Positions 1 to 6,973 of a stretch of 7,413 bases of DNA are shown piece after piece. Below the pieces are notes generated by a model. The model did not search any database and was not told the DNA's origin. It worked only from the letters and a program-made list of their open reading frames with translations. Source of the stretch: JBPCOI01 sp051000395 (GTDB taxonomy: Bacteria > Actinomycetota > Actinomycetes > Mycobacteriales > Jatrophihabitantaceae). How positions within the stretch are numbered: position 1 is the first letter of the stretch; every line of letters begins with the position of its first letter. The stretch spans positions 1 to 7,413 of the forward strand of contig JBPCOI010000057.1 in assembly GCA_051000395.1 (NCBI GenBank), read 5' to 3'. The position numbers were made by a program, and so were the translations under genes.

Positions 1-59
1 GCATCGAGCCGGTCCCGCCCGGCGCGGCGCCGCGATGTCGGCCGGCCAGCCGCGTGTAG
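1..59 (+). CDS. possible C-terminal end of an upstream gene (partial)
   Basis: A reading frame open from the window edge ends at a TAG at 57-59. Its 18 readable codons use G or C in the third position in 16 cases, which fits coding sequence in this genome, but the peptide (Pro/Ala/Arg-rich, beginning IEPVPPG) is too short to assign a family. A competing frame is open from position 2 to a TGA at 116-118, which would overlap the next gene's ATG in an ATGA arrangement like the tight junctions further down the operon. That frame has poorer third-position bias and an Arg/Ala-rich product. Either could be the true tail of a preceding gene, or neither. Confidence 0.3.
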   Translation, partial: IEPVPPGAAPRCRPASRV

Positions 60-105
60 CGTCCCGTCGGGCCGGCGCCGCCGACCCGCTCCGACGTCGA
101 CCTGC

Positions 106-110
106 GGGAG
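106..110 (+). promoter_or_regulatory. ribosome binding site for the cytidylyltransferase-reductase gene
   Basis: GGGAG lies four bases before the ATG at 115. The reading frame stays open upstream to the window edge with no better start codon, so this site is what fixes the start of the first complete gene. Confidence 0.5.
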
Positions 111-114
111 CCGG

Positions 115-1614
115 ATGACCACCGCCACGACCCCCAATCTCGACCGGCTGCGCACCGTCGCCGTCGTCCTCGCGGGGGGCACCGGCTCGCGCGTCGGCTT
201 CGACGTGCCGAAGCAGCTGCTGAAGGTCGCCGGGCGCACGATCATCGAGCACACCGTCGAGACCCTGCACGACTGCGCCGAGATCGACGAGATCATCGTC
301 GTGATGACGCCGGATTTCGTCGGCGACGCCGAGCGGCTGCTGCTCGGCAAGAGCACCCTGCCCAAGCTCACCCGGGTGCTGGCCGGCGGCGCCGACCGCA
401 ACGGGTCGACCCAGGTTGCTCTCGACGCGCTCGGCGAGCAGGAGTGCAACGTGCTGTTGCACGACGCGGTGCGCCCGCTGCTGCCCCGGCGCGTGGTGCA
501 GGACTGCGTCGACGCGCTGCGGAGCTACGAAGCCGTCGACGTCGCGATCAGCTCGGCCGACACGATCATCCGCGTCGACGGCAGGGACCACATCGTCGAG
601 ATCCCCGAGCGCAGCCGGTTGCGGCGCGGCCAGACGCCGCAGGGCTTTCGCCTGTCCACCATCCGGCGGGCCTACGAGCTGGCAGCCGGTGACCCGCAGT
701 TCCGCGCCACCGACGACTGCGGGGTGGTGCTTCGCTACCTGCCCGAGGTCGCGATCTACGTCGTCGCGGGCGACGAGCAGAATATGAAGGTCACCTATCC
801 GGTCGACCTGTTCCTCGCCGACAAGCTGTTCCAGCTCGGCTCGCACCTGGCCACCCCCCGCACTCCGGAGGAGCTGCGCGATGCGCTGGGCGGCAAGACC
901 GTCGTCGTGTTCGGCGGCAGCTACGGCATCGGAAGCGACGTCGTCGAGCAGGCCCGCGCCGCCGGCTGCGACGTGTTCTCCTTCAGCCGCTCCACCACCG
1001 GCACGCACGTCGAGGATCCGGCCGCGGTGGCCGCGGCGCTGCGGCAGGTCATGGCCGAGACCGGGCGCGTCGACGCCGTCGTGCTCAGCGCTGCGCAGCT
1101 CGCCAGGGGCCGGCTGGCGGACATGGACGACGAGCAGGTGCGCCGGCAGCTGGAAGTCAATTTCCTCGGCCCCGTCACGGTCGCCCGCGCCAGCGCGGCC
1201 TACCTGCGCGAGACCCGCGGGCACCTGGTGCTGTTCACTTCCAGTTCCTACACACGAGGACGCGCCGACTACGTCTTGTACTCCTCGACCAAGGCGGCCG
1301 TCGTCAACCTCGCGCAGGCACTGGCCGACGAGTGGTCGCCCGAGGGCATCCACGTCAACGTCATCAACCCGGAACGCACCCGGACCCCGATGCGGCTGCA
1401 GGCCTTCGGCACCGAGCCGGAGGGCAGCCTGCTGGAGAGCGACGCGGTGGCATCCACGGTCCTGGACGTCCTCGCCTCCGACCTGACTGGGCACGTGGTC
1501 GACGTACGCCGCGAGACCGCGAGCCGGGCCGCCTCCCAGGCCGATCTGGTCGCCGAGGCGGTGGCCGACGCAGAGGCCGAGGCGGAGGCTTCCAGCGCGG
1601 GCGGCAGGCGGTGA
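115..1614 (+). CDS. bifunctional cytidylyltransferase / SDR reductase, probable CDP-ribitol synthase (Bcs1/Acs1-like)
   Basis: The 499-residue cytoplasmic protein joins two enzymes. Residues about 14-240 are an IspD/TarI-type cytidylyltransferase: the nucleotide loop LAGGTGSR (19-26) leads to PKQ (32-34), followed by HDAVRP (116-121), RGQTPQ (171-176), TDD (199-201) and NMKVTYP (from 223). Residues about 258-450 are a short-chain dehydrogenase: GGSYGIG (267-273) matches the cofactor loop, a serine near 376 and YSSTK (Tyr389, Lys393) form the catalytic set, and NPERTRTP follows. The same fusion in Haemophilus Bcs1/Acs1 reduces ribulose 5-phosphate with NADPH to ribitol 5-phosphate and couples it to CTP, giving CDP-ribitol. 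That activity is inferred here from the domain order and the phosphotransferase next door. Staphylococcal TarI and TarJ are separate proteins, and TarJ belongs to a different dehydrogenase family. Residues about 466-499 are an Ala/Glu-rich tail. An IspD of the isoprenoid pathway is less likely, because that enzyme normally carries no reductase. The stop overlaps the next start (GTGA). Confidence 0.85.
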   Translation: MTTATTPNLDRLRTVAVVLAGGTGSRVGFDVPKQLLKVAGRTIIEHTVETLHDCAEIDEIIVVMTPDFVGDAERLLLGKSTLPKLTRVLAGGADRNGSTQVALDALGEQECNVLLHDAVRPLLPRRVVQDCVDALRSYEAVDVAISSADTIIRVDGRDHIVEIPERSRLRRGQTPQGFRLSTIRRAYELAAGDPQFRATDDCGVVLRYLPEVAIYVVAGDEQNMKVTYPVDLFLADKLFQLGSHLATPRTPEELRDALGGKTVVVFGGSYGIGSDVVEQARAAGCDVFSFSRSTTGTHVEDPAAVAAALRQVMAETGRVDAVVLSAAQLARGRLADMDDEQVRRQLEVNFLGPVTVARASAAYLRETRGHLVLFTSSSYTRGRADYVLYSSTKAAVVNLAQALADEWSPEGIHVNVINPERTRTPMRLQAFGTEPEGSLLESDAVASTVLDVLASDLTGHVVDVRRETASRAASQADLVAEAVADAEAEAEASSAGGRR

Positions 1615-3443
1615 GCCACCGCTATCCCGCCGCGCTGTGCCTGCTGCTCGGCGGGTGTTACGCGCTGCTGGGCGGCGCCGCGCTGGGCGGCTCCCTGGGC
1701 CTGGTCGTGCTCGCCTCGGTGCTGCTGTACCCCCTCGACTACCTGCTCCAGCGCACCGACGACCAGGTCGTGCTCGGCGGTCTCGGTCGCATCGGGTTCA
1801 GCCAGCCGTGGCGCTTCGTGTACCGCCAGATCCTCGTCCTGGCCTTCTTGCTACGTTCCGCCGAGCTGTCTGGCACCGCCCAGGTGCTGGTGGTCCTCGC
1901 GGTGCTCGGGCACCACGCGGCCGTGGCGCTGTACAACGGCCTGCGGCTCATCGTCGCGAAGAAGCGGCTGCGCCTGGTCGAGACCCGTAACCTGCCCGTG
2001 CCGGGAGAGACGCTGCCGCCGCCGCCGCCGGACTGGCTGCTGGCCAGCGGGATGCGCGTCGCCCTGCACACCGAGCTCCTGCTGACCGCTGCGCTCGCCT
2101 GGGCGCTGCTCGGCGGCTCCTACGCGCCGGTGGCGCCGGGCGCGGTGCTCATGGTGCTCGCGGCGGCCGGCGTGGCGCTCGGGCTGCTGCCTCAGGTGCT
2201 GGCGCTCTCGCGCCTGCCGCGCGACGAGCTGCGGATGCGGGAGGCGCAGCGCGCGGTGCGCGAGCTGATGCCGGTCGTGATCCTGCACTTCTCCGGTGAC
2301 ATCGACGCGGTCTATCAGCTGAACATGTGGCTGGAGACCATGCAGCGCCTGGACCGGCCGGTGCTCGTCCTACTGCGCGAGCGGCGCTACCTCGACCTGC
2401 TCTCCCCCACGAGCGTCCCCGTGCTGTGCCTGCCGTTCTCGATCGACCTGATGAACTTCGAGTTCCCCGGCGCGCGGGTGGCGCTCTACGTCGCCAACGT
2501 CGGCAAGAACATCCACCTGCTGCGCGTCCCCACGCTCAAGAGCGCGTTCATCGGGCACGGCGACAGTGACAAGACGGCCAGCTTCAACCCGTTCGCGAAG
2601 GTGTACGACGAGGTCTGGGTCGCCGGTGAGGCCGGCCGTCAGCGCTACCTGCGGGCCCAGGTCGGGGTCCGCGACGAGGCGATCGTGCTGGTCGGGCGCC
2701 CTCAGCTCGACGGGATCGAGCAGGGCGCGCCGCGCACCGACACCGTGTTCACCGTGCTCTACGCGCCCACCTGGGAGGGCTGGACGGAGGACCCACACCA
2801 GTCCTCGCTGATCCCGATGGGCCGCGAGATCATCCGCCAGCTGCTGGAAAGTCCGGGCGTCCGGGTGATCTACAAGCCGCACCCGCTCACCGGGACGGTC
2901 AACCCGCTGGCGCAGCGCGTCAGCGAGGAGATCGTGGCGGCGCTGCGGGCGGCCGGACCGCAGCACATCGCGGTGCTCGACAACGCCATGACGCTCTACC
3001 AGTGCTTCGACGAGTCCGACGCGCTGGTCAGCGACATCTCCAGCGTCGTCTCGGACTACCTGCAGTCGGAGAAGCCGTACTTCGTGACCAACGGCGCCGG
3101 CCTGCCCGACTCCGCGTTCCGGGAGCTGAACCCCTCGGCCGGCGCGGCATACCTGATCGGTCCCGACGCCGAGGGACTCGCCGCCGGCCTGGGCCACGCG
3201 CGGGGCGCCGACGAGCTGCGCAGCCGCCGCCACGACGTCCGTACCTACCTGCTCGGCGATCCGGCGGTGCCGGCGATGACCTTGTTCCGCAAGGCGGTCG
3301 ACGATTTGGCGAGCAAGGCCGCGGCCCTGCAAGGTGTCGAGCGGCACGGCGTCGGCGACGACGACGAGCGCAGGGAGCTGCAGGGCGAGCCCGAGCCGCT
3401 GGCCGACGCGCTAAGCGCCCACGACCGGGCCGGAGCGCCGTAG
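1611..3443 (+). CDS. membrane-anchored CDP-glycerol/CDP-ribitol polyol-phosphotransferase (TagF/TagB/TarL-like)
   Basis: The 610-residue protein has two parts. Residues 1 to about 200 are hydrophobic, with roughly six candidate membrane segments (about 6-24, 28-45, 70-85, 90-110, 148-168 and 176-198) and a proline run at 136-140. Residues about 215-540 match the Glyphos_transf (teichoic acid polymerase) family, with GHGDSDK (315-321, candidate catalytic His316), YAPTWEGW (384-391), KPHPL (422-426) and SDISSVVSDYL (474-484), the last two being the family's signature substrate-phosphate motifs. The family transfers polyol phosphate from CDP-glycerol or CDP-ribitol to a lipid-linked acceptor at the inner membrane face. 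The neighbouring CDP-ribitol-type enzyme favours ribitol, but the motifs do not distinguish the polyol or a primase from a polymerase. The GTG at 1611 is chosen because it overlaps the preceding stop as GTGA and leads straight into the first hydrophobic segment; the Shine-Dalgarno match is weak, suggesting translational coupling. Residues about 570-610 are an acidic, probably disordered tail. Confidence 0.83.
   Translation: MSHRYPAALCLLLGGCYALLGGAALGGSLGLVVLASVLLYPLDYLLQRTDDQVVLGGLGRIGFSQPWRFVYRQILVLAFLLRSAELSGTAQVLVVLAVLGHHAAVALYNGLRLIVAKKRLRLVETRNLPVPGETLPPPPPDWLLASGMRVALHTELLLTAALAWALLGGSYAPVAPGAVLMVLAAAGVALGLLPQVLALSRLPRDELRMREAQRAVRELMPVVILHFSGDIDAVYQLNMWLETMQRLDRPVLVLLRERRYLDLLSPTSVPVLCLPFSIDLMNFEFPGARVALYVANVGKNIHLLRVPTLKSAFIGHGDSDKTASFNPFAKVYDEVWVAGEAGRQRYLRAQVGVRDEAIVLVGRPQLDGIEQGAPRTDTVFTVLYAPTWEGWTEDPHQSSLIPMGREIIRQLLESPGVRVIYKPHPLTGTVNPLAQRVSEEIVAALRAAGPQHIAVLDNAMTLYQCFDESDALVSDISSVVSDYLQSEKPYFVTNGAGLPDSAFRELNPSAGAAYLIGPDAEGLAAGLGHARGADELRSRRHDVRTYLLGDPAVPAMTLFRKAVDDLASKAAALQGVERHGVGDDDERRELQGEPEPLADALSAHDRAGAP
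3432..3435 (+). promoter_or_regulatory. ribosome binding site for the glycosyltransferase gene
   Basis: GGAG lies seven bases before the GTG at 3443, inside the last codons of the phosphotransferase gene. The spacing is good and supports this GTG, which shares one base with the upstream TAG stop, over starts much further upstream. Confidence 0.45.
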
Positions 3444-5527
3444 TGGGACAGCCGCCGCATCCCATCCGAGTCAGCGTCGTCGTCCCGGTCTACAACCCCG
3501 GTCCCCACCTGCAAGCCCTGGTGGATTCGCTGGCGGCGCAGACCATGCCGCAGGACGAGTTCGAGGTGATCTTCGCCGACGACGGGTCCACGGACGACAC
3601 CCCAGCCTTCCTGGACCGCCTGGCCGCGGAACGCGCGAACGTCCGCGTGCTCCACGAACCGAACAGCGGCTGGCCCGGGCGCCCGCGCAATCTCGGCACG
3701 GACGCCGCGCTCGGCAGCTACGTCTTCTACGTCGACCAGGACGACTGGCTCGGGGTGCAGGCACTCGATCGGATGGCCGACTACGCCGACGAGCACGGAT
3801 CCGACATCGTCATCGGCCGCTATGCCGGGCACCACCGCGGCGTCGCGAAGGCGCCGTTTCGCATCACCCGTCCGGACGCGACGCTGCAGAACACGCCGCT
3901 GATGGATTCGCTGACGCCGCACAAGATGTTCCGCAAGAGCTTCCTGACCGAGCACGAGCTGCGCTTTCCGGAAGGCCGGCGCCGCCTGGAGGACCACGTC
4001 TTCGTGGTCCGCGCCTACTTCCTCGCCCGGCGCATCGCGATCGTCGCCGACTACCACTGCTACTTCCACGTGCGCCGCGAGGACGTCGGCAACGCCGGCT
4101 ACCAGCGCATCGACCCGGCCGGGTACTACGGTTATGTCCGCGAGGTCCTCGAGATCATCTACGCCCATACCAAGCCGGGTGCGTTGCGTGACAGATGCCT
4201 GCGCCGCCCCCTGCGTACCGAGTTGCTCGCCCGCCTGGACGGCGGCGCGTTCCTCGCTGCCGATCCCGCCTACCAGCGACAGTTGTTCGACCGAGCGCGG
4301 GCGGTGGCGCTGGAATCCCTTCCGCCCGCGCTCGACGCCGGCCTGTCGGCTCCGCAGCGCGTACGGGCCGCGTTGCTCCGCGAGGACCGGCTGCACGACC
4401 TGCTCTGCAGCGTGGAGCACTACGACGGCAACCGCGCGCTCGCGCGACTGCTGGCGCTGCACTGGGACGACAGCGGGGCACTCGTCCTGGAGGTGGCTGG
4501 CTCGCTGGTCGAGCGCACGTCGGACTCGCCGTGGCGCTATGAGCGCGACGGCAACTCGGTGTACCTGAGCGAGCCGAAGCATTTGCGCGGCGCGTTCCCG
4601 CGCGCCGCGGCCGAATGCGGGGCGCAGCTGCGCTCGGCGACGCTTCGTCTCGTGCTGCGCCGACGAGCCGACAGCGAGGAGTGGGCGGTGCCGACGCAGT
4701 GCTCCACCCAGACGCATCACGACGAGCGCTTCACGTGGCTCAGCTACCGGGCGAGCGCTCGGCTGGACCCCGCGACGCTCGGCGGTGGCGCCCCGCTGAG
4801 TCCGGGAGTCTGGGACGTGTACGCGCAGATCGTGCAGACCGGTTGGTCCAAGCAGGCACGCCTGGGCTCGCTACGCACGCCGGAGGCCACCGCGGGCGCC
4901 CGCGCCGCCGTGCTCGAGTCCGGCCAGCCCGTCGTGCCGTACTGGACGCATCCTTACGACAACCTCAGCCTCGACGTGGGCGCGGGCGCCGACCGGCTGG
5001 CGCGCGCGATCAGACCGGCGCCGGCTGCGGTCCGGATCCTGCCGGACCCGGTTGCCCCGACGCCGTACGCGCACGCATCGGATGGGCCGACTCTGCAAGG
5101 CCAGCAGCTGCACGTCACGGTCCCCCTGAGCGTGCATGCCGGCGCCGAACTACCCGCTGCCCGGCTTCGCCTCGCGTGGGTCGGTGCCGGCGCGGCTGCG
5201 ATCGAGGCCAGTACCCGCGAGGTCCGGCGCAGCGGCGACGGCCTTGCGCTGTCCTTCGCGCTGCCGGCCGCGCCAAGCGAGGGAACCTGGGAGGTGCAGC
5301 TCGCCGTCGACGTCGCGCAGCCGCGAGCACCGCGCCGCACCGGTGTCGCCCTGGAGGTTTCCGGCGACGGCAGCGTCCGGGTCCTCGCACGGGCCGACCC
5401 GGAGGCCACCCCCGCCGCCACGCGCCTCAGGGCACCAGCGCCCAGCAGACCGCTGCCGCGGCGAATCGCGGGCAAGCTGCGGCGGAGCGCCCGGCGAGTG
5501 CGACGCGCCCTGCGCCGGGGACGCTGA
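3443..5527 (+). CDS. family 2 glycosyltransferase, TarS/TarP-like teichoic acid glycosyltransferase
   Basis: The 694-residue protein starts at a GTG sharing one base with the previous stop. Residues about 8-240 are a GT-A fold: SVVVPVYN (11-18), DDGSTDD (46-52), the NSGWPGRPRN loop (74-83), the metal-binding VDQDDW (97-102) and RLEDH (181-185). Glu183-Asp184 sit where TarS and TarP carry their catalytic acidic pair. Residues about 240-340 are mostly helical, and about 340-660 are rich in predicted strands, comparable to the C-terminal beta-sandwich domains of TarS, though this is judged by eye. The last 26 residues (669-694) are extremely basic, about half Arg or Lys, suggesting contact with membrane phospholipid or the anionic polymer. 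There is no signal peptide or transmembrane segment, so it should act in the cytoplasm. In family terms it adds a sugar from a nucleotide donor to a polymer hydroxyl; position after the polymerase gene implies decoration of that polymer. Donor sugar and linkage cannot be read from sequence. Confidence 0.82.
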   Translation: MGQPPHPIRVSVVVPVYNPGPHLQALVDSLAAQTMPQDEFEVIFADDGSTDDTPAFLDRLAAERANVRVLHEPNSGWPGRPRNLGTDAALGSYVFYVDQDDWLGVQALDRMADYADEHGSDIVIGRYAGHHRGVAKAPFRITRPDATLQNTPLMDSLTPHKMFRKSFLTEHELRFPEGRRRLEDHVFVVRAYFLARRIAIVADYHCYFHVRREDVGNAGYQRIDPAGYYGYVREVLEIIYAHTKPGALRDRCLRRPLRTELLARLDGGAFLAADPAYQRQLFDRARAVALESLPPALDAGLSAPQRVRAALLREDRLHDLLCSVEHYDGNRALARLLALHWDDSGALVLEVAGSLVERTSDSPWRYERDGNSVYLSEPKHLRGAFPRAAAECGAQLRSATLRLVLRRRADSEEWAVPTQCSTQTHHDERFTWLSYRASARLDPATLGGGAPLSPGVWDVYAQIVQTGWSKQARLGSLRTPEATAGARAAVLESGQPVVPYWTHPYDNLSLDVGAGADRLARAIRPAPAAVRILPDPVAPTPYAHASDGPTLQGQQLHVTVPLSVHAGAELPAARLRLAWVGAGAAAIEASTREVRRSGDGLALSFALPAAPSEGTWEVQLAVDVAQPRAPRRTGVALEVSGDGSVRVLARADPEATPAATRLRAPAPSRPLPRRIAGKLRRSARRVRRALRRGR

Positions 5528-5568
5528 GTCCAGGCCGTGCGCCGGCCGCGGAACCGTGCGCCGGCACC

Positions 5569-5573
5569 GAGGA
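5569..5573 (+). promoter_or_regulatory. purine-rich candidate ribosome binding site before the MFS gene
   Basis: GAGGA lies five bases before a GTG at 5579 and eleven before the ATG at 5585, both in the same frame. The spacing favours the GTG and the codon type favours the ATG, so the transporter's start is uncertain by two codons. Confidence 0.35.
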
Positions 5574-5584
5574 TCATCGTGGGA

Positions 5585-6892
5585 ATGACGCAGACCGGGG
5601 GCGCCGGCCACTCGCCGGAGCAGGTCGCCGCCGCCGTCCGGGCCAGCTACGCCGCCTTCGTCGGCGCCGGTTTCGCGTTCGCCAGCTGGGCATCGCGCAT
5701 CCCGCAGGTCCGCGCCCGGCTCCAGCTCAACCCGGCCGAGCTGGGTCTGGTCCTGCTGGCGATCGCCGCCGGTTCGGTGATCGCGTTGCCGATCTCGGGA
5801 CTGGTCGTCCACCGCCTGGGCACCTGCCGCACCGTCACCGTGATGGCGGTCCTGCTCGCCGCCGCGCTGGCCGTCGTCGCGGCCGGTTACCTGGCCGGCG
5901 TCGTCCCGGTGCTGATCGGGTTGTTCGTGCTGGGTTTCGCCAACGGCTCGTGGGACGTGGCGATGAACGTCCAGGGCGCCGAGGTCGAGCGGCATCTCGG
6001 CAAGGCGATCATGGCGCGGTTCCACGCGGGCTTCAGCCTGGGAACCGTCGCCGGCGCGCTGCTCGGTGCGGCCATGGTCGGGTTGCAGATCGCGGTGACG
6101 GTGCACCTGATCGCGGTCGCGATCATCGTGGCCGTCGCGGTGCCGGCGTTGGTGCGCCGGTTCCTGCCCGATGCCACCACGACCGGCGACGCGACTACGA
6201 CGCGCGACGCCACGACCCGCGACGCCACCGCGCCCCGCGTCGAGGCCGCGGGTGGAGGTGAGGCCGTAACCCCACCCGGATCCGACCGCGCCTCCAGCGT
6301 GTTCGGCCGTTGGCGAGAGCGCCGCACCCTGCTCGTCGGGGTGTTCGTCCTGGCCTTCGCCTTCTCCGAAGGAACCGGCAGCGACTGGATCGGCGTCGCT
6401 CTCATCGACGGCCGTCACGCACCCGCTGTCGTCGGCACGCTCGGCTTCGCCGCCTTCCTCGCCGCCATGACCGCGGCCCGCTGGGCAGGCCCGCACCTGC
6501 TCGAGCGGCACGGGCGCGTCGCCGTGGTCCGGGCACTCGCGCTCGTCGCCGTCCTGGGCCTGATCGTGTTCGTGTTCAGCCCGAACATCCCGCTGGCGTT
6601 CGTCGGGGCGCTGCTGTGGGGAGCCGGCACGTCGCTCGGGTTCCCCGTCGGGATGAGCGCCGCCGCGGACGAGCCGGCGGCTGCCGCGGGCCGGGTCAGC
6701 GTCGTCGCCTCCGTGGGCTACTGCGCCTTCCTTGGGGGTCCACCGCTGATCGGATTCCTCGGCTCGCACCTCGGCGTCCTGCACGCGCTTATCGCGGTCG
6801 CCGTGCTGCTCGCCGTCGCGAGCACGCTGGCCGCCTCGCTGCGCCCGCTGCCGTCCACGACGGGGCGGCAGCCCACCCCCGCCGGAGGCTGA
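5585..6892 (+). CDS. MFS transporter, YbjJ-like class
   Basis: The 435-residue inner-membrane protein has about twelve hydrophobic segments in two halves separated by a hydrophilic central loop (about 192-247). Conserved stretches of the YbjJ-like branch of the major facilitator superfamily are visible: FASWASRIPQVRARLQLNPAELG (34-54, in short) after the first segment, then DVAMNVQGAEVE (124-135) followed by FHAGFSLG (146-153). The substrate is unknown; members are usually annotated simply as MFS transporters. The ATG at 5585 is preferred, but a GTG at 5579 has better Shine-Dalgarno spacing and would add two residues. The central loop holds a short amino-acid repeat (196-218). It lies 57 bases after the glycosyltransferase stop on the same strand, so read-through is possible, but no function ties it to the polymer genes. 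Confidence 0.85.
   Translation: MTQTGGAGHSPEQVAAAVRASYAAFVGAGFAFASWASRIPQVRARLQLNPAELGLVLLAIAAGSVIALPISGLVVHRLGTCRTVTVMAVLLAAALAVVAAGYLAGVVPVLIGLFVLGFANGSWDVAMNVQGAEVERHLGKAIMARFHAGFSLGTVAGALLGAAMVGLQIAVTVHLIAVAIIVAVAVPALVRRFLPDATTTGDATTTRDATTRDATAPRVEAAGGGEAVTPPGSDRASSVFGRWRERRTLLVGVFVLAFAFSEGTGSDWIGVALIDGRHAPAVVGTLGFAAFLAAMTAARWAGPHLLERHGRVAVVRALALVAVLGLIVFVFSPNIPLAFVGALLWGAGTSLGFPVGMSAAADEPAAAAGRVSVVASVGYCAFLGGPPLIGFLGSHLGVLHALIAVAVLLAVASTLAASLRPLPSTTGRQPTPAGG
6170..6238 (+). repeat. short in-frame tandem repeat in the MFS central loop
   Basis: Four imperfect units of 18, 18, 15 and 18 bases encode successive hexa/pentapeptides starting DATT, DATT, DATT and DATA in the cytoplasmic loop between the two halves of the transporter. 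All unit lengths are multiples of three, so the frame is kept. The copies have diverged at the nucleotide level. Confidence 0.6.
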
Positions 6893-6917
6893 CGGCTCCG
6901 ATCCGTGCGCGCCGTCA
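6890..6917 (+). terminator. weak candidate hairpin after the MFS gene
   Basis: TGACGGC (6890-6896, including the MFS stop) and GCCGTCA (6911-6917) are a perfect 7-base inverted repeat around a 14-base loop. It lies between convergent genes, where a terminator is expected. No run of T follows, so it is not a standard intrinsic terminator. In DNA this GC-rich such a match may be chance. Confidence 0.25.
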
Positions 6918-6973
6918 TCCTGATGCGCGCCGGCGGATGGCCCCAGCCACGGACGTGCGGCGAGCGCGGCCGG

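Noticed and set aside
66..85. GTCGG/CCGAC inverted repeat as a terminator before the operon
   Set aside because: The stem is only five base pairs with a ten-base GC-rich loop and no T run, which is expected by chance at this composition.
1332..1610. Upstream extension of the phosphotransferase gene to a start at 1332
   Set aside because: The extra residues are Arg/Gly-rich and lie out of frame inside the conserved end of the reductase domain. The GTG at 1611 begins directly before the first hydrophobic segment.
3002..3442. Upstream extension of the glycosyltransferase gene to a start at 3002
   Set aside because: The extension is a shadow of the conserved SDISSVVSDYL region of the phosphotransferase. 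The GTG at 3443 has a good ribosome binding site and begins just before the SVVVPVYN motif.
3245..4720. Minus-strand open frame of 491 codons
   Set aside because: Antisense to the phosphotransferase end and glycosyltransferase catalytic domain, no recognisable motifs, composition typical of a shadow frame.
4615..6261. Plus-strand open frame of 548 codons crossing the glycosyltransferase/MFS junction
   Set aside because: Arg/Ala/Gly-rich product with no motifs, out of frame with two well supported genes.
5150..6784. Long minus-strand open frame (544 codons) antisense to the glycosyltransferase end and the MFS gene
   Set aside because: It lies opposite two convincing genes, spans their junction, and its product is a low-complexity mix of Asp, Arg, Gly, His and Gln typical of antisense frames in GC-rich DNA.
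6906..6931. Direct repeat TGCGCGCC (6906-6913 and 6924-6931) between the convergent genes
   Set aside because: Eight bases of pure GC-rich sequence repeated at 18-base spacing has no clear meaning and is likely by chance.
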